63,108 nucleotides of DNA, from assembly GCF_003987495.1 (NCBI RefSeq), contig NZ_NGJU01000021.1, positions 1 to 63,108 on the forward strand, written 5' to 3'. This stretch comes from Vagococcus salmoninarum (GTDB taxonomy: Bacteria > Bacillota > Bacilli > Lactobacillales > Vagococcaceae). Under the pieces are notes generated by a model that saw only the letters and a program-made list of their open reading frames with translations, was not told where the DNA came from and searched no databases. The translations under genes were made by a program, and so were the position numbers. Of this stretch, positions 50,906 through 58,570 are shown one piece after another; position 1 is the first letter of the stretch, and each line of letters starts with the position of its first letter.

Positions 50906-50928
50906 ATATGTCTTATGTTAAGTAGTTT
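50904..50928 (+). repeat. Inverted repeat left (IRL) of putative invertible segment
   Basis: 25 bases (TAATATGTCTTATG... to 50928), exactly complementary to 51220-51244. It contains a small internal dyad CTTATGTTAAG. Confidence 0.9.
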
Positions 50929-50949
50929 GATTACTTTATCAATAAATAA

Positions 50950-50978
50950 ACTATACCATAATTGAAAATGTATGTACA
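50950..50978 (-). promoter_or_regulatory. Outward-facing promoter inside the inverted-repeat segment
   Basis: On the minus strand TGTACA (50973-50978), 17 bases, TATAGT (50950-50955) with extended TGG before the -10. Confidence 0.5.
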
Positions 50979-51014
50979 GAGCTTATTAATATATTCATAA
51001 GCCCTACCATTCTG

Positions 51015-51042
51015 AAGACTATTGTATTGAATAGTCTTTTTT
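51015..51042 (+). terminator. Terminator inside the inverted-repeat segment
   Basis: AAGACTATT / AATAGTCTT with GTATTG loop and T6, acting on the plus strand in the present orientation. Confidence 0.75.
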
Positions 51043-51219
51043 GTGTATAAGCATTAATTGAATCGTTTATTTACTGTTTTCAAATTTTTAATATTAGTAC
51101 TTTGGTGATTTCGAGAATTTTTTTTTGAAAAACTGTGAAATGGCAATGCTATGGGATTTGAGCCTTCTTTTTTATTATTGAGCTCTGTAAAAAAAGCGAA
51201 AAAAAGTTATCCGTCTTCA

Positions 51220-51244
51220 AAACTACTTAACATAAGACATATTA
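51220..51244 (-). repeat. Inverted repeat right (IRR) of putative invertible segment
   Basis: Exact reverse complement of 50904-50928. Confidence 0.9.
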
Positions 51245-51460
51245 AAGAAAGCTTACTTAATAAAGTTAGTTACTGACGTTTTTTTTTTATGAAAGCTTGA
51301 AAAGGGATACTTGTCTCTATCTGTTCGAAAAGAAAATATATGAACTAGTAAGTGGGTATTAAGAGCGATATGTTAGCAAATGGTACAGTTATTAACAATA
51401 ATAATGCCTTTGTGTTCGTAAAGGTAAAAGTTTATGAAAATCGTAAGAAGGAGATCAGGT
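51245..51460 (+). promoter_or_regulatory. Leader region of the sipW operon
   Basis: Holds a short stem (GTTAG-TTA-CTGAC) followed by a run of ten T (51279-51288), which may be a weak terminator and is prone to slippage. GAAAGCTT occurs on both sides of it. No convincing constitutive promoter for sipW was found. Confidence 0.4.
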
Positions 51461-52270
51461 ATGAGTGAAAATGAAAGAAGGCTAAAATCTCAAAGTCTTA
51501 ATCATCGTGACAAAGAGGGAAAAAGCAGTACTAAACGACATTCCTCTAAATCATCAAAGCGAAGAAGGCGGCGCTCATATGAAGGGACTAACTATTTAGC
51601 AGAAAGAAGACCAAAGCAGAGCTATCAGCCAGGGAATTCTTACAGCGAAAAAAAACCTAAAGGATACGTTAAAATAATTCACGGTGTGCTGAATCTCATC
51701 TTTTATTTTTTAACAATTAGTATCTTAGTGGGCGCAATATTATTCAGCGTAAGTAAAGATTCTAATAAAGCATTTTTTGGTTATCGTTTCTATTCAGTCT
51801 TAACTAATTCAATGCGGACACCAAAAGAGTTAGCCTATAAAGATGGTTTTTCAGCAGGAGATATTATTATTGTTCAAATGATCAACCCAGCTGAAATTAA
51901 GAAAAAAGATATTATAACCTTTAATATCCTTACATCAGACCCAAAATCTGACGCAGTTTTAACCCATCGAGTGATTGATATCAAGCATGATATTCCTGAT
52001 AGAGATAAAGGGCGCTATTTCGTAACGAAAGGTGATGCAAACACTGGGGAAGATACACCAGTATCGGAAAAACAAGTAGTCGGTAAAGTTGTGTGGTCAA
52101 TCCCAAAGGTTGGCGTCGTTCTTAGTTATATTCGAGAGTATTTTTATGTCAGCATTGGTGTATTAGTTTCATTTTTTGCTTTAATAGTCAGCTTACGGTA
52201 CTACTTTTCATACTCGCCAAACAGTGATCCATTAGAAAACTCCGGGCGGAAAAGAAAACAGAGGCAATAA
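51461..52270 (+). CDS. sipW: SipW-type (ER-type) signal peptidase I
   Basis: 269 residues. Catalytic Ser117 in VLTNSM and His169 in VLTHRVID (His instead of the bacterial Lys marks the SipW/ER type), plus the later box KGDANTGEDTP. Transmembrane helices about 74-96 and 228-246. SipW enzymes process TasA/camelysin-type fibre proteins, three of which follow. Unusual is a 70-residue Arg/Lys/Ser-rich cytoplasmic N-terminus including a run of five Arg. ATG 51461 has AAGGAG seven bases upstream; an upstream in-frame ATG lacks one. First gene of the fibre operon. Confidence 0.93.
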   Translation: MSENERRLKSQSLNHRDKEGKSSTKRHSSKSSKRRRRRSYEGTNYLAERRPKQSYQPGNSYSEKKPKGYVKIIHGVLNLIFYFLTISILVGAILFSVSKDSNKAFFGYRFYSVLTNSMRTPKELAYKDGFSAGDIIIVQMINPAEIKKKDIITFNILTSDPKSDAVLTHRVIDIKHDIPDRDKGRYFVTKGDANTGEDTPVSEKQVVGKVVWSIPKVGVVLSYIREYFYVSIGVLVSFFALIVSLRYYFSYSPNSDPLENSGRKRKQRQ

Positions 52271-52379
52271 CCCCCAAGCTGAAAAAGTTAAAGGGATTTA
52301 AAAGGGAACTTAACTAACGACAAAAAGGTCTCTACAAACAGGCATTAACAAAGTTTCAATAATAAGTGATATTCATTTT

Positions 52380-52409
52380 TTTACATAAATGTAAAAGGAT
52401 TTATATAAA
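52380..52409 (+). promoter_or_regulatory. Possible internal promoter before the major fibre protein
   Basis: TTTACA (52380-52385), 18 bases, TATAAA (52404-52409). A small dyad TTTTACAT-AA-ATGTAAAA overlaps it. It could allow extra expression of the downstream subunit genes. Confidence 0.45.
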
Positions 52410-52432
52410 AAACATATAGGAGGTTAGGACCA

Positions 52433-53641
52433 ATGAAAAAAGGAACTGACAAAAAGACAAATAAGCGGAAAAAAGTAATGGCTGTAGCAGCATCAGCATC
52501 ATTATGTGCGCTAATGTTAGGAACATTTGCATGGGACGTTTACAAAGCAGAGAAAGAGAATAAGTTTGGTAATGCCCTAGTCGGCGGTAGTATTGAGATT
52601 GAAGAAATCTTCGAAGATCCGCATATGACACCAGGGAAAGAATTAAAGAAACAAGTTAAATTAGTCAACACAAGCTCAAGTGACGTTTTTGCTCGTGCTT
52701 CATTTGAAGAATCAATGAAAATTTTACAAAATGCGGGACCGAATGACCCAAATAAAAAACATGTTACATCATTGGACGCAACAACATTATTACCAACAAC
52801 AAACGATAAAGCAATCCCGATTGTCTTAGACGTTGGTTACTACGTGAAGCAAGCGGCAGCGAACACTGATCCAACTGTTGGCTGGGCTGACATTACAGCA
52901 ACAACAAAAGCTGACGGAGCTGTTTTAGATGCTGGCGTCCAAGTTTTTGCTAAATTAAACGTTCAAACAATTACATCATCAACAGGCGATAAAGAATACA
53001 AAGTAACCGGTGAATATGTTGCTTATCGTGCTTTTGATATTGCTAACTCAAACATGGGTGAAATTTCTAAAAATATTGTTGTTAAATTACCAGGTACGAC
53101 AGATAAAGTTGCTTTAAGTGCCGGACCTGCTACAAAAGAACAATTTAAAATTAATTTTGATAAACACACAGGAACAATTAGTGGCTATGACATGATTGAT
53201 TTTGGTTATGATTTCTATGATGGTTTAAAACCAGCAGAAGAACATAACTGGGCTGGCGATGTGGCATTATTCGGTTTAGTTGGCGATACACATCCAGCGG
53301 TTAAAGATACATCAGCTGTAGATCCACTTATTACATTAGGTTATAACGCGTCTGTTGAGGCTGCACCAACACCTAATAAATGGGTTTACAACGCAGAAGA
53401 TGGTTATTTCTACTTCTTAAAAGTATTAACACCAGAAGACCAAACAGATGAATTCTTAGCAACTGTGGCTTTAGATGCAAGTGCTGGGACAGAATATGCT
53501 TACTTAGACTACTCACTACACATTGAAGGTCAAGCAGTTTTAGTTAACAAAGCAGCTGTTGAAGCTGAATTCGGTTTAACATCGGCTTCTCTTGGCACAT
53601 CTAAATTAATTTATGACGCCTTAATTGCTTTAGTACCTTAA
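52433..53641 (+). CDS. SipW-dependent TasA/camelysin-like protein, probable major fibre subunit
   Basis: 402 residues. The SipW-type signal peptide (about 14-36) reads LGTFAWDVYKAEKENKFGN, matching the GTxA-x-N-F-G pattern of SipW substrates. The mature part is beta-rich, ending in the module DGYFYFLKVLTPEDQT...ATVALDASAG (about 333-370) that recurs in the products at 54482 and 55385. Codon use is strongly biased towards ACA, GCA, TTA, as in adhE, suggesting abundance. GGAGG ribosome binding site and a nearby promoter support this. The fibre role is inferred from TasA; overall sequence is divergent. Confidence 0.8.
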   Translation: MKKGTDKKTNKRKKVMAVAASASLCALMLGTFAWDVYKAEKENKFGNALVGGSIEIEEIFEDPHMTPGKELKKQVKLVNTSSSDVFARASFEESMKILQNAGPNDPNKKHVTSLDATTLLPTTNDKAIPIVLDVGYYVKQAAANTDPTVGWADITATTKADGAVLDAGVQVFAKLNVQTITSSTGDKEYKVTGEYVAYRAFDIANSNMGEISKNIVVKLPGTTDKVALSAGPATKEQFKINFDKHTGTISGYDMIDFGYDFYDGLKPAEEHNWAGDVALFGLVGDTHPAVKDTSAVDPLITLGYNASVEAAPTPNKWVYNAEDGYFYFLKVLTPEDQTDEFLATVALDASAGTEYAYLDYSLHIEGQAVLVNKAAVEAEFGLTSASLGTSKLIYDALIALVP

Positions 53642-53680
53642 TAATTAATTAAACCAATAATCAACTTAGGAGGGAGCCTA

Positions 53681-54385
53681 ATGGCTAAAATAGTTAAAAA
53701 AGCGACTGGGATTGTCGCGTTCATAATAGGTGCCTTGTTTTGTTTGATACCTGTAAGCTACGCCGATAGCCTTCCTCCTGGGATGGTTGTCGGGGATTCT
53801 GATGGTATTTCAGTCGATGGCACAGGGGCATACTACATTCAAAAAGAAGAATTATTGCCAGGTGATCAGTTTACGAAAGAAATTAAACTGATGAACACGG
53901 AGAAAGATGACCGGCCCTATCTTTTAGAATTAGAAATGTCACCAACTGAAAAAAAAGGTGCAATTGATTTTTATGAAGCCATTGAAGTTGTTATGATTTT
54001 AGGCACAAAGGAAGTCTATCGAGGAAATTTAATCGGTAATGGTACTCCTAAACTTGAAAATAAACGTTTAGAGTTAGGAACCTATGCTTACGGTGACTAC
54101 GATACACTAACGGTTAACTTTAAAGTATCAGACAAGTTACCAAGTGAAGTTTGGCAAACACGAAGTGAAGCAACAATGAACTGGACATTTATTGCAACAA
54201 AAAAACCAGTAGTAGTACCACCAGGAAAGAAACCAAAACCAAAGCCAAAGCCAGGAATCTTGCCTCAAACAGGTGAGGAATGGCGTTCATTGATTTACAA
54301 AATAATTACCGGGGTCTTTATTATTGTAGTCGTCTTATTATTTATGAAAAAACGCCGGGATGGCGACCGTGACAATGATTATTAA
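53681..54385 (+). CDS. LPXTG cell-wall-anchored component of the fibre operon
   Basis: 234 residues. Ordinary Sec signal peptide (1-28, SYA-DS), one beta domain (about 30-175; ELLPGDQFTKEIKLMNTEKDD, like the N-terminal part of TasA-type domains), a Pro/Lys spacer (about 178-192) and a complete sortase signal: LPQTGE (194-199), hydrophobic helix, KKRRDGDR tail. It is probably the covalent wall anchor for the SipW-processed proteins. No sortase gene lies in the window, so housekeeping SrtA is presumed. Ribosome binding site GGAGGGAG. Confidence 0.85.
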   Translation: MAKIVKKATGIVAFIIGALFCLIPVSYADSLPPGMVVGDSDGISVDGTGAYYIQKEELLPGDQFTKEIKLMNTEKDDRPYLLELEMSPTEKKGAIDFYEAIEVVMILGTKEVYRGNLIGNGTPKLENKRLELGTYAYGDYDTLTVNFKVSDKLPSEVWQTRSEATMNWTFIATKKPVVVPPGKKPKPKPKPGILPQTGEEWRSLIYKIITGVFIIVVVLLFMKKRRDGDRDNDY

Positions 54386-54481
54386 GTAACAAAGGGAATC
54401 GTTTCCCTTATGAGAGTGGCACAAGTTGGTGACTCTTTCATAAGAGCAACGAAAGATTCAGGAACTTTAGGAGGGAAAAAC

Positions 54482-55366
54482 ATGAGCCGTAATAAGCATA
54501 AAAAAATCGCAACGTCGAATGTAGTCGTAAAATTTTTTATTAAGCATACAAATAAATTATTTGTAGTCTTGTCATTGACGCTATCACTGTTATTAGTTAT
54601 TAGAGGCACCTATGCCTGGGAAACTTACAGTGATGAGAAAGAAAATAAATTTGGCTCTGTCGATTTTAGTGTGAATTTACGTGAAAGTTTTAAGCCTAAT
54701 TTTCAATGGGAGCCAGGACGCTCAACAATTAAAGAAATCTATGTTTCAAATGACGGTCAATATCCAGCTTTTGTTCGATTAAAAGCTGAAGAGTTTTTAC
54801 TAGCTTTTGAAATGGATATAAAAGGTACGGATGATTTTGAAGGGACTGGAAATGTAGTTGTGTATCCAAATAGTGGGCCAGGGGGAACCATTGATCGCAA
54901 TGATGTCCGAACATGGCAAAAAGATAAATATTTTGATAAAACACTTACCAATGAACGCTTGAAAGGATTAAAAAGTACGCCAGAAAATTTAAGCATCGAT
55001 GGAAAAGGGTTTGTTTATGAAGAAGATAAAGTGGATCGAAATAAGTCGGATTTAACTTATTTTGACTTAAACTTTGTTGCGGTGAAAGATTATACCCCAG
55101 GGTTGCTTTCAAGTTATTGGGTTTATGGTAATGATGGCTACTTTTATTATTCGGAACGCTTAAAACCAGGGGTAAGTACTACCGTCTTTTTAGAAAGTGT
55201 GACTTTATCAGCTTCAGCACCAAATCGACTGAAAAACGCCTTGTATAAGATAGAAATTAAAATGGATGCGAGTCACTCGATTATCGAAAGTTTAGGGGAA
55301 TGGAATCACGTGACGCCAGGGGATCCGATTTTTGAGTTGCTCAAAGACGAGATCGCTGACCGTTAG
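54482..55366 (+). CDS. SipW-dependent TasA-like protein 2
   Basis: 294 residues. Long N-region, hydrophobic stretch (about 26-42) and SipW-type motif RGTYAWETYSDEKENKFGS (41-59), almost the same as in the first fibre protein. The mature domain contains WEPGRSTIKEIYVSNDG and FVRLKAEEF. Its end carries the shared module DGYFYYSERLKPGVSTTVFLESVTLSASA (starts near 232). ATG 54482 has AGGAGGG eight bases upstream; a 24-codon upstream extension is rejected. Probably a minor or accessory fibre subunit. Confidence 0.82.
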   Translation: MSRNKHKKIATSNVVVKFFIKHTNKLFVVLSLTLSLLLVIRGTYAWETYSDEKENKFGSVDFSVNLRESFKPNFQWEPGRSTIKEIYVSNDGQYPAFVRLKAEEFLLAFEMDIKGTDDFEGTGNVVVYPNSGPGGTIDRNDVRTWQKDKYFDKTLTNERLKGLKSTPENLSIDGKGFVYEEDKVDRNKSDLTYFDLNFVAVKDYTPGLLSSYWVYGNDGYFYYSERLKPGVSTTVFLESVTLSASAPNRLKNALYKIEIKMDASHSIIESLGEWNHVTPGDPIFELLKDEIADR

Positions 55367-55384
55367 ATAAAAGGAGAGAAAGTG

Positions 55385-56041
55385 ATGAGAAAGAAAAAAC
55401 GATTAGCGTCACTCAAATACCGCAAATTTTTGTTAGTTATAGTATGTTGCTTAGCTGTAATTGGTGTTGTTTTTAGTGGGATTGGTGTGACCTTAGCATT
55501 GATGAAAAGTTCTGAGCAACGGACGAATGATTTTTCTATTGGGGATTTGCGAACGGAATTAGTTGAAGACTTCACTCCACCAACCTTAACAGAGCTAGAT
55601 AAGCCTTACAAAAAAGAAGTATCGGTAAAAAATACTGGTGAAACCGGAGCTTTTGTCAGAGTAATGGTTTTGCCACAAATATTATCAAAAGCAGATAATC
55701 AAGGCAATCAATTATTGTTGCCAAGTACAATTGCTAAAGAACTAATTCTAGACTTAGACTTAGCTAAGTGGGCAGATGGCGAAGATGGGTATTATTACTA
55801 TTTAGATATTTTAGCACCCAAAGAAGCGACTTCTCATTTATTTACGACAGTGACTTTAGCCAGTAGTGCTATGACAGATGCTTATGAAGAAGCTGAATTG
55901 ACGATTGACGTTAAGGTTGAAAGTATTAATGGAACGAAATGGGCATATCAAGATGCTTGGTGGAATGGTGACGTAGCAAATTGGTCAGTTAAACCGTTGA
56001 GTGATATTAATGAGATATTAAAAACAAAAGTGATAGATTAG
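55385..56041 (+). CDS. SipW-dependent TasA-like protein 3
   Basis: 218 residues. Signal region (14-40) ending GIGVTLALMKSSEQRTNDFSIG, a SipW-substrate-like cleavage context. The compact mature domain has KKEVSVKNTGETGAFVRVMV and the shared module DGYYYYLDILAPKEATSHLF (starts near 135) followed by TTVTLASSA. The ATG is seven bases after AGGAGA. It follows the previous gene by 18 bases and precedes the lectin gene by 12, so it belongs to the same operon. Confidence 0.8.
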   Translation: MRKKKRLASLKYRKFLLVIVCCLAVIGVVFSGIGVTLALMKSSEQRTNDFSIGDLRTELVEDFTPPTLTELDKPYKKEVSVKNTGETGAFVRVMVLPQILSKADNQGNQLLLPSTIAKELILDLDLAKWADGEDGYYYYLDILAPKEATSHLFTTVTLASSAMTDAYEEAELTIDVKVESINGTKWAYQDAWWNGDVANWSVKPLSDINEILKTKVID

Positions 56042-56053
56042 GACTGATATAAT

Positions 56054-58417
56054 ATGATAAAAAAAAGGACTAGAAGTCAGTTACTTAAAATAAAAAAAGG
56101 GAGCAAGTTGGTATTTTTTATCATTAGTATGATTCTTTTTAATGTACTGATGAGTTCTGAAGTATTAGCAAATATTGAAACGTCAGAAAATATGCCAACT
56201 AACCCAAATGAAGTAGATATTACAGAAAATTTTACAGTTATCCCTGGCTATGACTCATACACTGATTTAGAACGAATTAATCAAGTCGTTATAACACCAG
56301 ATAAAAGAAACCAACGTGGTGGTATTTGGTATAACTATGAGCTAGATTTAACAAAAGATTTTTATATAAAAATGGGTGCCTATCTTGGAACAAAGAATAT
56401 GAGTGAAGGGGGAGCAGATGGAATTACCTTTACAATGCATAATGATCCAAGGAAGTTAAACGCAATAGGCTCTATGGGTGGGGGAATTGGTTCATATGGT
56501 GGCGCTAAAGGGGATCCGAATCCACTGAATCAGCCGTTTATTGCTAATGCTATTAGTGTTGAAGTTGATACGTTTCCTAACTATGAGGCAGCAGGTGGCA
56601 TCGAAATGTCTTATGATAAGGGATTTGTTACGCGCTTTGGTGGCGGAGTTAACAATCTTCCCGAACAGTCAAAAGTAATAACACATACGGCCTTTGTTAA
56701 ACCCGGCAGTCATGAATCTGTTATGAACTGGGATCGAGCAGACTCAGGTTTTCCAGGACACGCAGGAGTCATCACTTGGAATGATGTTAAAACTACTAGA
56801 CCAGGACTGTTCCCACCAGAACCATGGCAGCAATGGACAAATAACAAATGGCGATATTTGAATATTAAATGGGACGCTTCAACGAAAATACTACAATATA
56901 GCGTTACAAATGATATCAACGTTGAAATGGACCTAGCGTCAACTAAGAGTTTACAAATAGAACCGTTGACAGAGTTTGGAGCAAATAAAGTTTTTTGGGG
57001 ATATACCGGAGCAACAGGAGCAATGTGGAATGAACAGCGAGTAGCCATAATGAATTATCCCCAAGAACCAGTTTCTGAGTTGAAAAAAACAGTTAAGAAT
57101 ATCTCAACTCCAGATGTGACATTTTTAGAAAAAACGGCGGCTAACTTAGACGATGAACTAGAATATCAGTTAAATATCATTAATGATGAAGATAGCCCGA
57201 TGCCAATTGTTAATGGGGTTATCAAAGACACAATAAATGCTGGACAAGAATTTATAAATGGCTCGATGAAAGTAGATGGTGTCGCTGTTGCGGATCCTTC
57301 ATTTAGTAGTAATACATTTACGTACAAACTACCAAATGAAGTTAAACCTAAAACGTCAATGGTAGTAACTTATCGAGTGAAGGCTAAAGAAGCAATTACC
57401 AACCCATTATTAAATGAATTTAGTATTGTTTCTCAATATGCTAGTGATATGACATCAAACGAAACGGAAGTTTATATTAATCCTAAAATAACATTGAAAA
57501 AAGCAGTGGATAAAAACCACTCATATGTTAATGGTGAACTTGTTTACACATTAAAAGCAACAAATGCTAATAAAGCCGGCAAATGGATTGCCGGGAATAT
57601 TATGGATAACTTACCAGTAAACACTGAATATATTAAAGAGAGTACTAAAATTAATCAGCCAGGCGATAGCTCGCTAGTTAGTATAGCTGATAGTGTATCT
57701 TGGAATGGTAGTTTTGATAAGTTAGTAATTAGTGGATTGACGTTAGAGGCAGGTCAAGAAGTAACGATTCAATTTAAAGTTAAAGTTTTGGCATCAGCGT
57801 TAAATAAAACAATTGAAAATATTGGTGATTTTAAAGGCACTAATATTAACGACGAAGAGCTAACAGCAACAATTGGTAAAAGTAATAAAGTGTTAACGTA
57901 CATTGATTTTGTCCATTTAAACTTAAGACAAGTAGTTATAGGGGCTGAGCAAGAGCAAGTGATACCAATCTCAGGCTATTTTACAGTTTTGAATAAACCG
58001 GCATTAAATTCACCAATCACTAGTTTGAGAGCAAATGTTGTCACGGAGTCTACAACAAAAGATAGCTCTAGTGAAATTGAACCTAACTTGTTTACGGAAA
58101 CCTTATTGTTACAAGTGACGAATACAAGTTTAGGTTATCAAATCATCGATCGAATTCCGGAATATTATGAGTATGTTGGACATATTCAAACCACCGATGG
58201 CACGATGATAAAAACAGATCATCTATCAAAGAATTTATCAGCAGATGCAGCTAAAATTCAACCTTTTGTTGACTATAGTAATCACTATGAATATTGGGTA
58301 ACAGTTTATATCAAACCGAAATTTGGCAAAGATTCAGAAGGGAAGCCAGAACTCAGTCCTCGGCCTTACAGTTGGAGCAATGTAACTAATGATTTTGGTG
58401 AAATTTCAGTTAATTAA
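56054..58417 (+). CDS. Secreted L-type lectin / DUF11 adhesin
   Basis: 787 residues. Signal peptide (about 15-40, VLA-NI). Legume-type (L-type) lectin domain (about 48-335) with GGADGITFTMHND, ISVEVDTFPNYE and WRYLNIKWDAST. Two DUF11-type repeats (about 345-480 and 480-605; DELEYQLNIINDEDSPMP, GELVYTLKATNANKAGKW) and a C-terminal region (about 610-787) I do not recognise. It has no LPXTG, WxL or transmembrane anchor, so it probably attaches to the SipW-processed fibre or wall. Last gene before the operon terminator. Sugar ligand unknown. Confidence 0.82.
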   Translation: MIKKRTRSQLLKIKKGSKLVFFIISMILFNVLMSSEVLANIETSENMPTNPNEVDITENFTVIPGYDSYTDLERINQVVITPDKRNQRGGIWYNYELDLTKDFYIKMGAYLGTKNMSEGGADGITFTMHNDPRKLNAIGSMGGGIGSYGGAKGDPNPLNQPFIANAISVEVDTFPNYEAAGGIEMSYDKGFVTRFGGGVNNLPEQSKVITHTAFVKPGSHESVMNWDRADSGFPGHAGVITWNDVKTTRPGLFPPEPWQQWTNNKWRYLNIKWDASTKILQYSVTNDINVEMDLASTKSLQIEPLTEFGANKVFWGYTGATGAMWNEQRVAIMNYPQEPVSELKKTVKNISTPDVTFLEKTAANLDDELEYQLNIINDEDSPMPIVNGVIKDTINAGQEFINGSMKVDGVAVADPSFSSNTFTYKLPNEVKPKTSMVVTYRVKAKEAITNPLLNEFSIVSQYASDMTSNETEVYINPKITLKKAVDKNHSYVNGELVYTLKATNANKAGKWIAGNIMDNLPVNTEYIKESTKINQPGDSSLVSIADSVSWNGSFDKLVISGLTLEAGQEVTIQFKVKVLASALNKTIENIGDFKGTNINDEELTATIGKSNKVLTYIDFVHLNLRQVVIGAEQEQVIPISGYFTVLNKPALNSPITSLRANVVTESTTKDSSSEIEPNLFTETLLLQVTNTSLGYQIIDRIPEYYEYVGHIQTTDGTMIKTDHLSKNLSADAAKIQPFVDYSNHYEYWVTVYIKPKFGKDSEGKPELSPRPYSWSNVTNDFGEISVN

Positions 58418-58450
58418 AGCTTAAAGAGTGGTAAAAAGTGAATTAAATTT

Positions 58451-58488
58451 AAAAATCTAACGCTTCGCAACTCTAGTGGCGTTAGATT
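58451..58488 (+). terminator. Terminator of the sipW fibre operon
   Basis: AAAATCTAACGC / GCGTTAGATTTT perfect stem with a 15-base loop. Confidence 0.85.
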
Positions 58489-58498
58489 TTAAACTTAA

Positions 58499-58527
58499 TT
58501 GTTCATTAAGTTGTAATAGTTTATTAA
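58499..58527 (+). promoter_or_regulatory. Possible promoter of the recombinase-like genes
   Basis: TTGTTC (58499-58504), 17 bases, TATTAA (58522-58527), directly after the operon terminator. Confidence 0.4.
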
Positions 58528-58570
58528 CAAGAAAAGGGTTAGAAAGAGTAACGAAGCTGGAGGTAGTCAA

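Larger units (their letters stand above)
50904..51244. other. Putative invertible promoter segment (phase switch), OFF orientation
   Basis: Perfect 25-bp inverted repeats bound a 291-base non-coding interior. Near IRL an extended -10 promoter points left (minus strand), away from the sipW operon. A terminator (51015-51042) faces the operon. Inversion would place the promoter near 51170-51198, pointing at sipW 263 bases downstream. A weaker plus-strand candidate (TTGAAA 51125-51130, TATGGG near 51150) also exists. The alternative is a MITE with TA target duplication. Confidence 0.55.
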
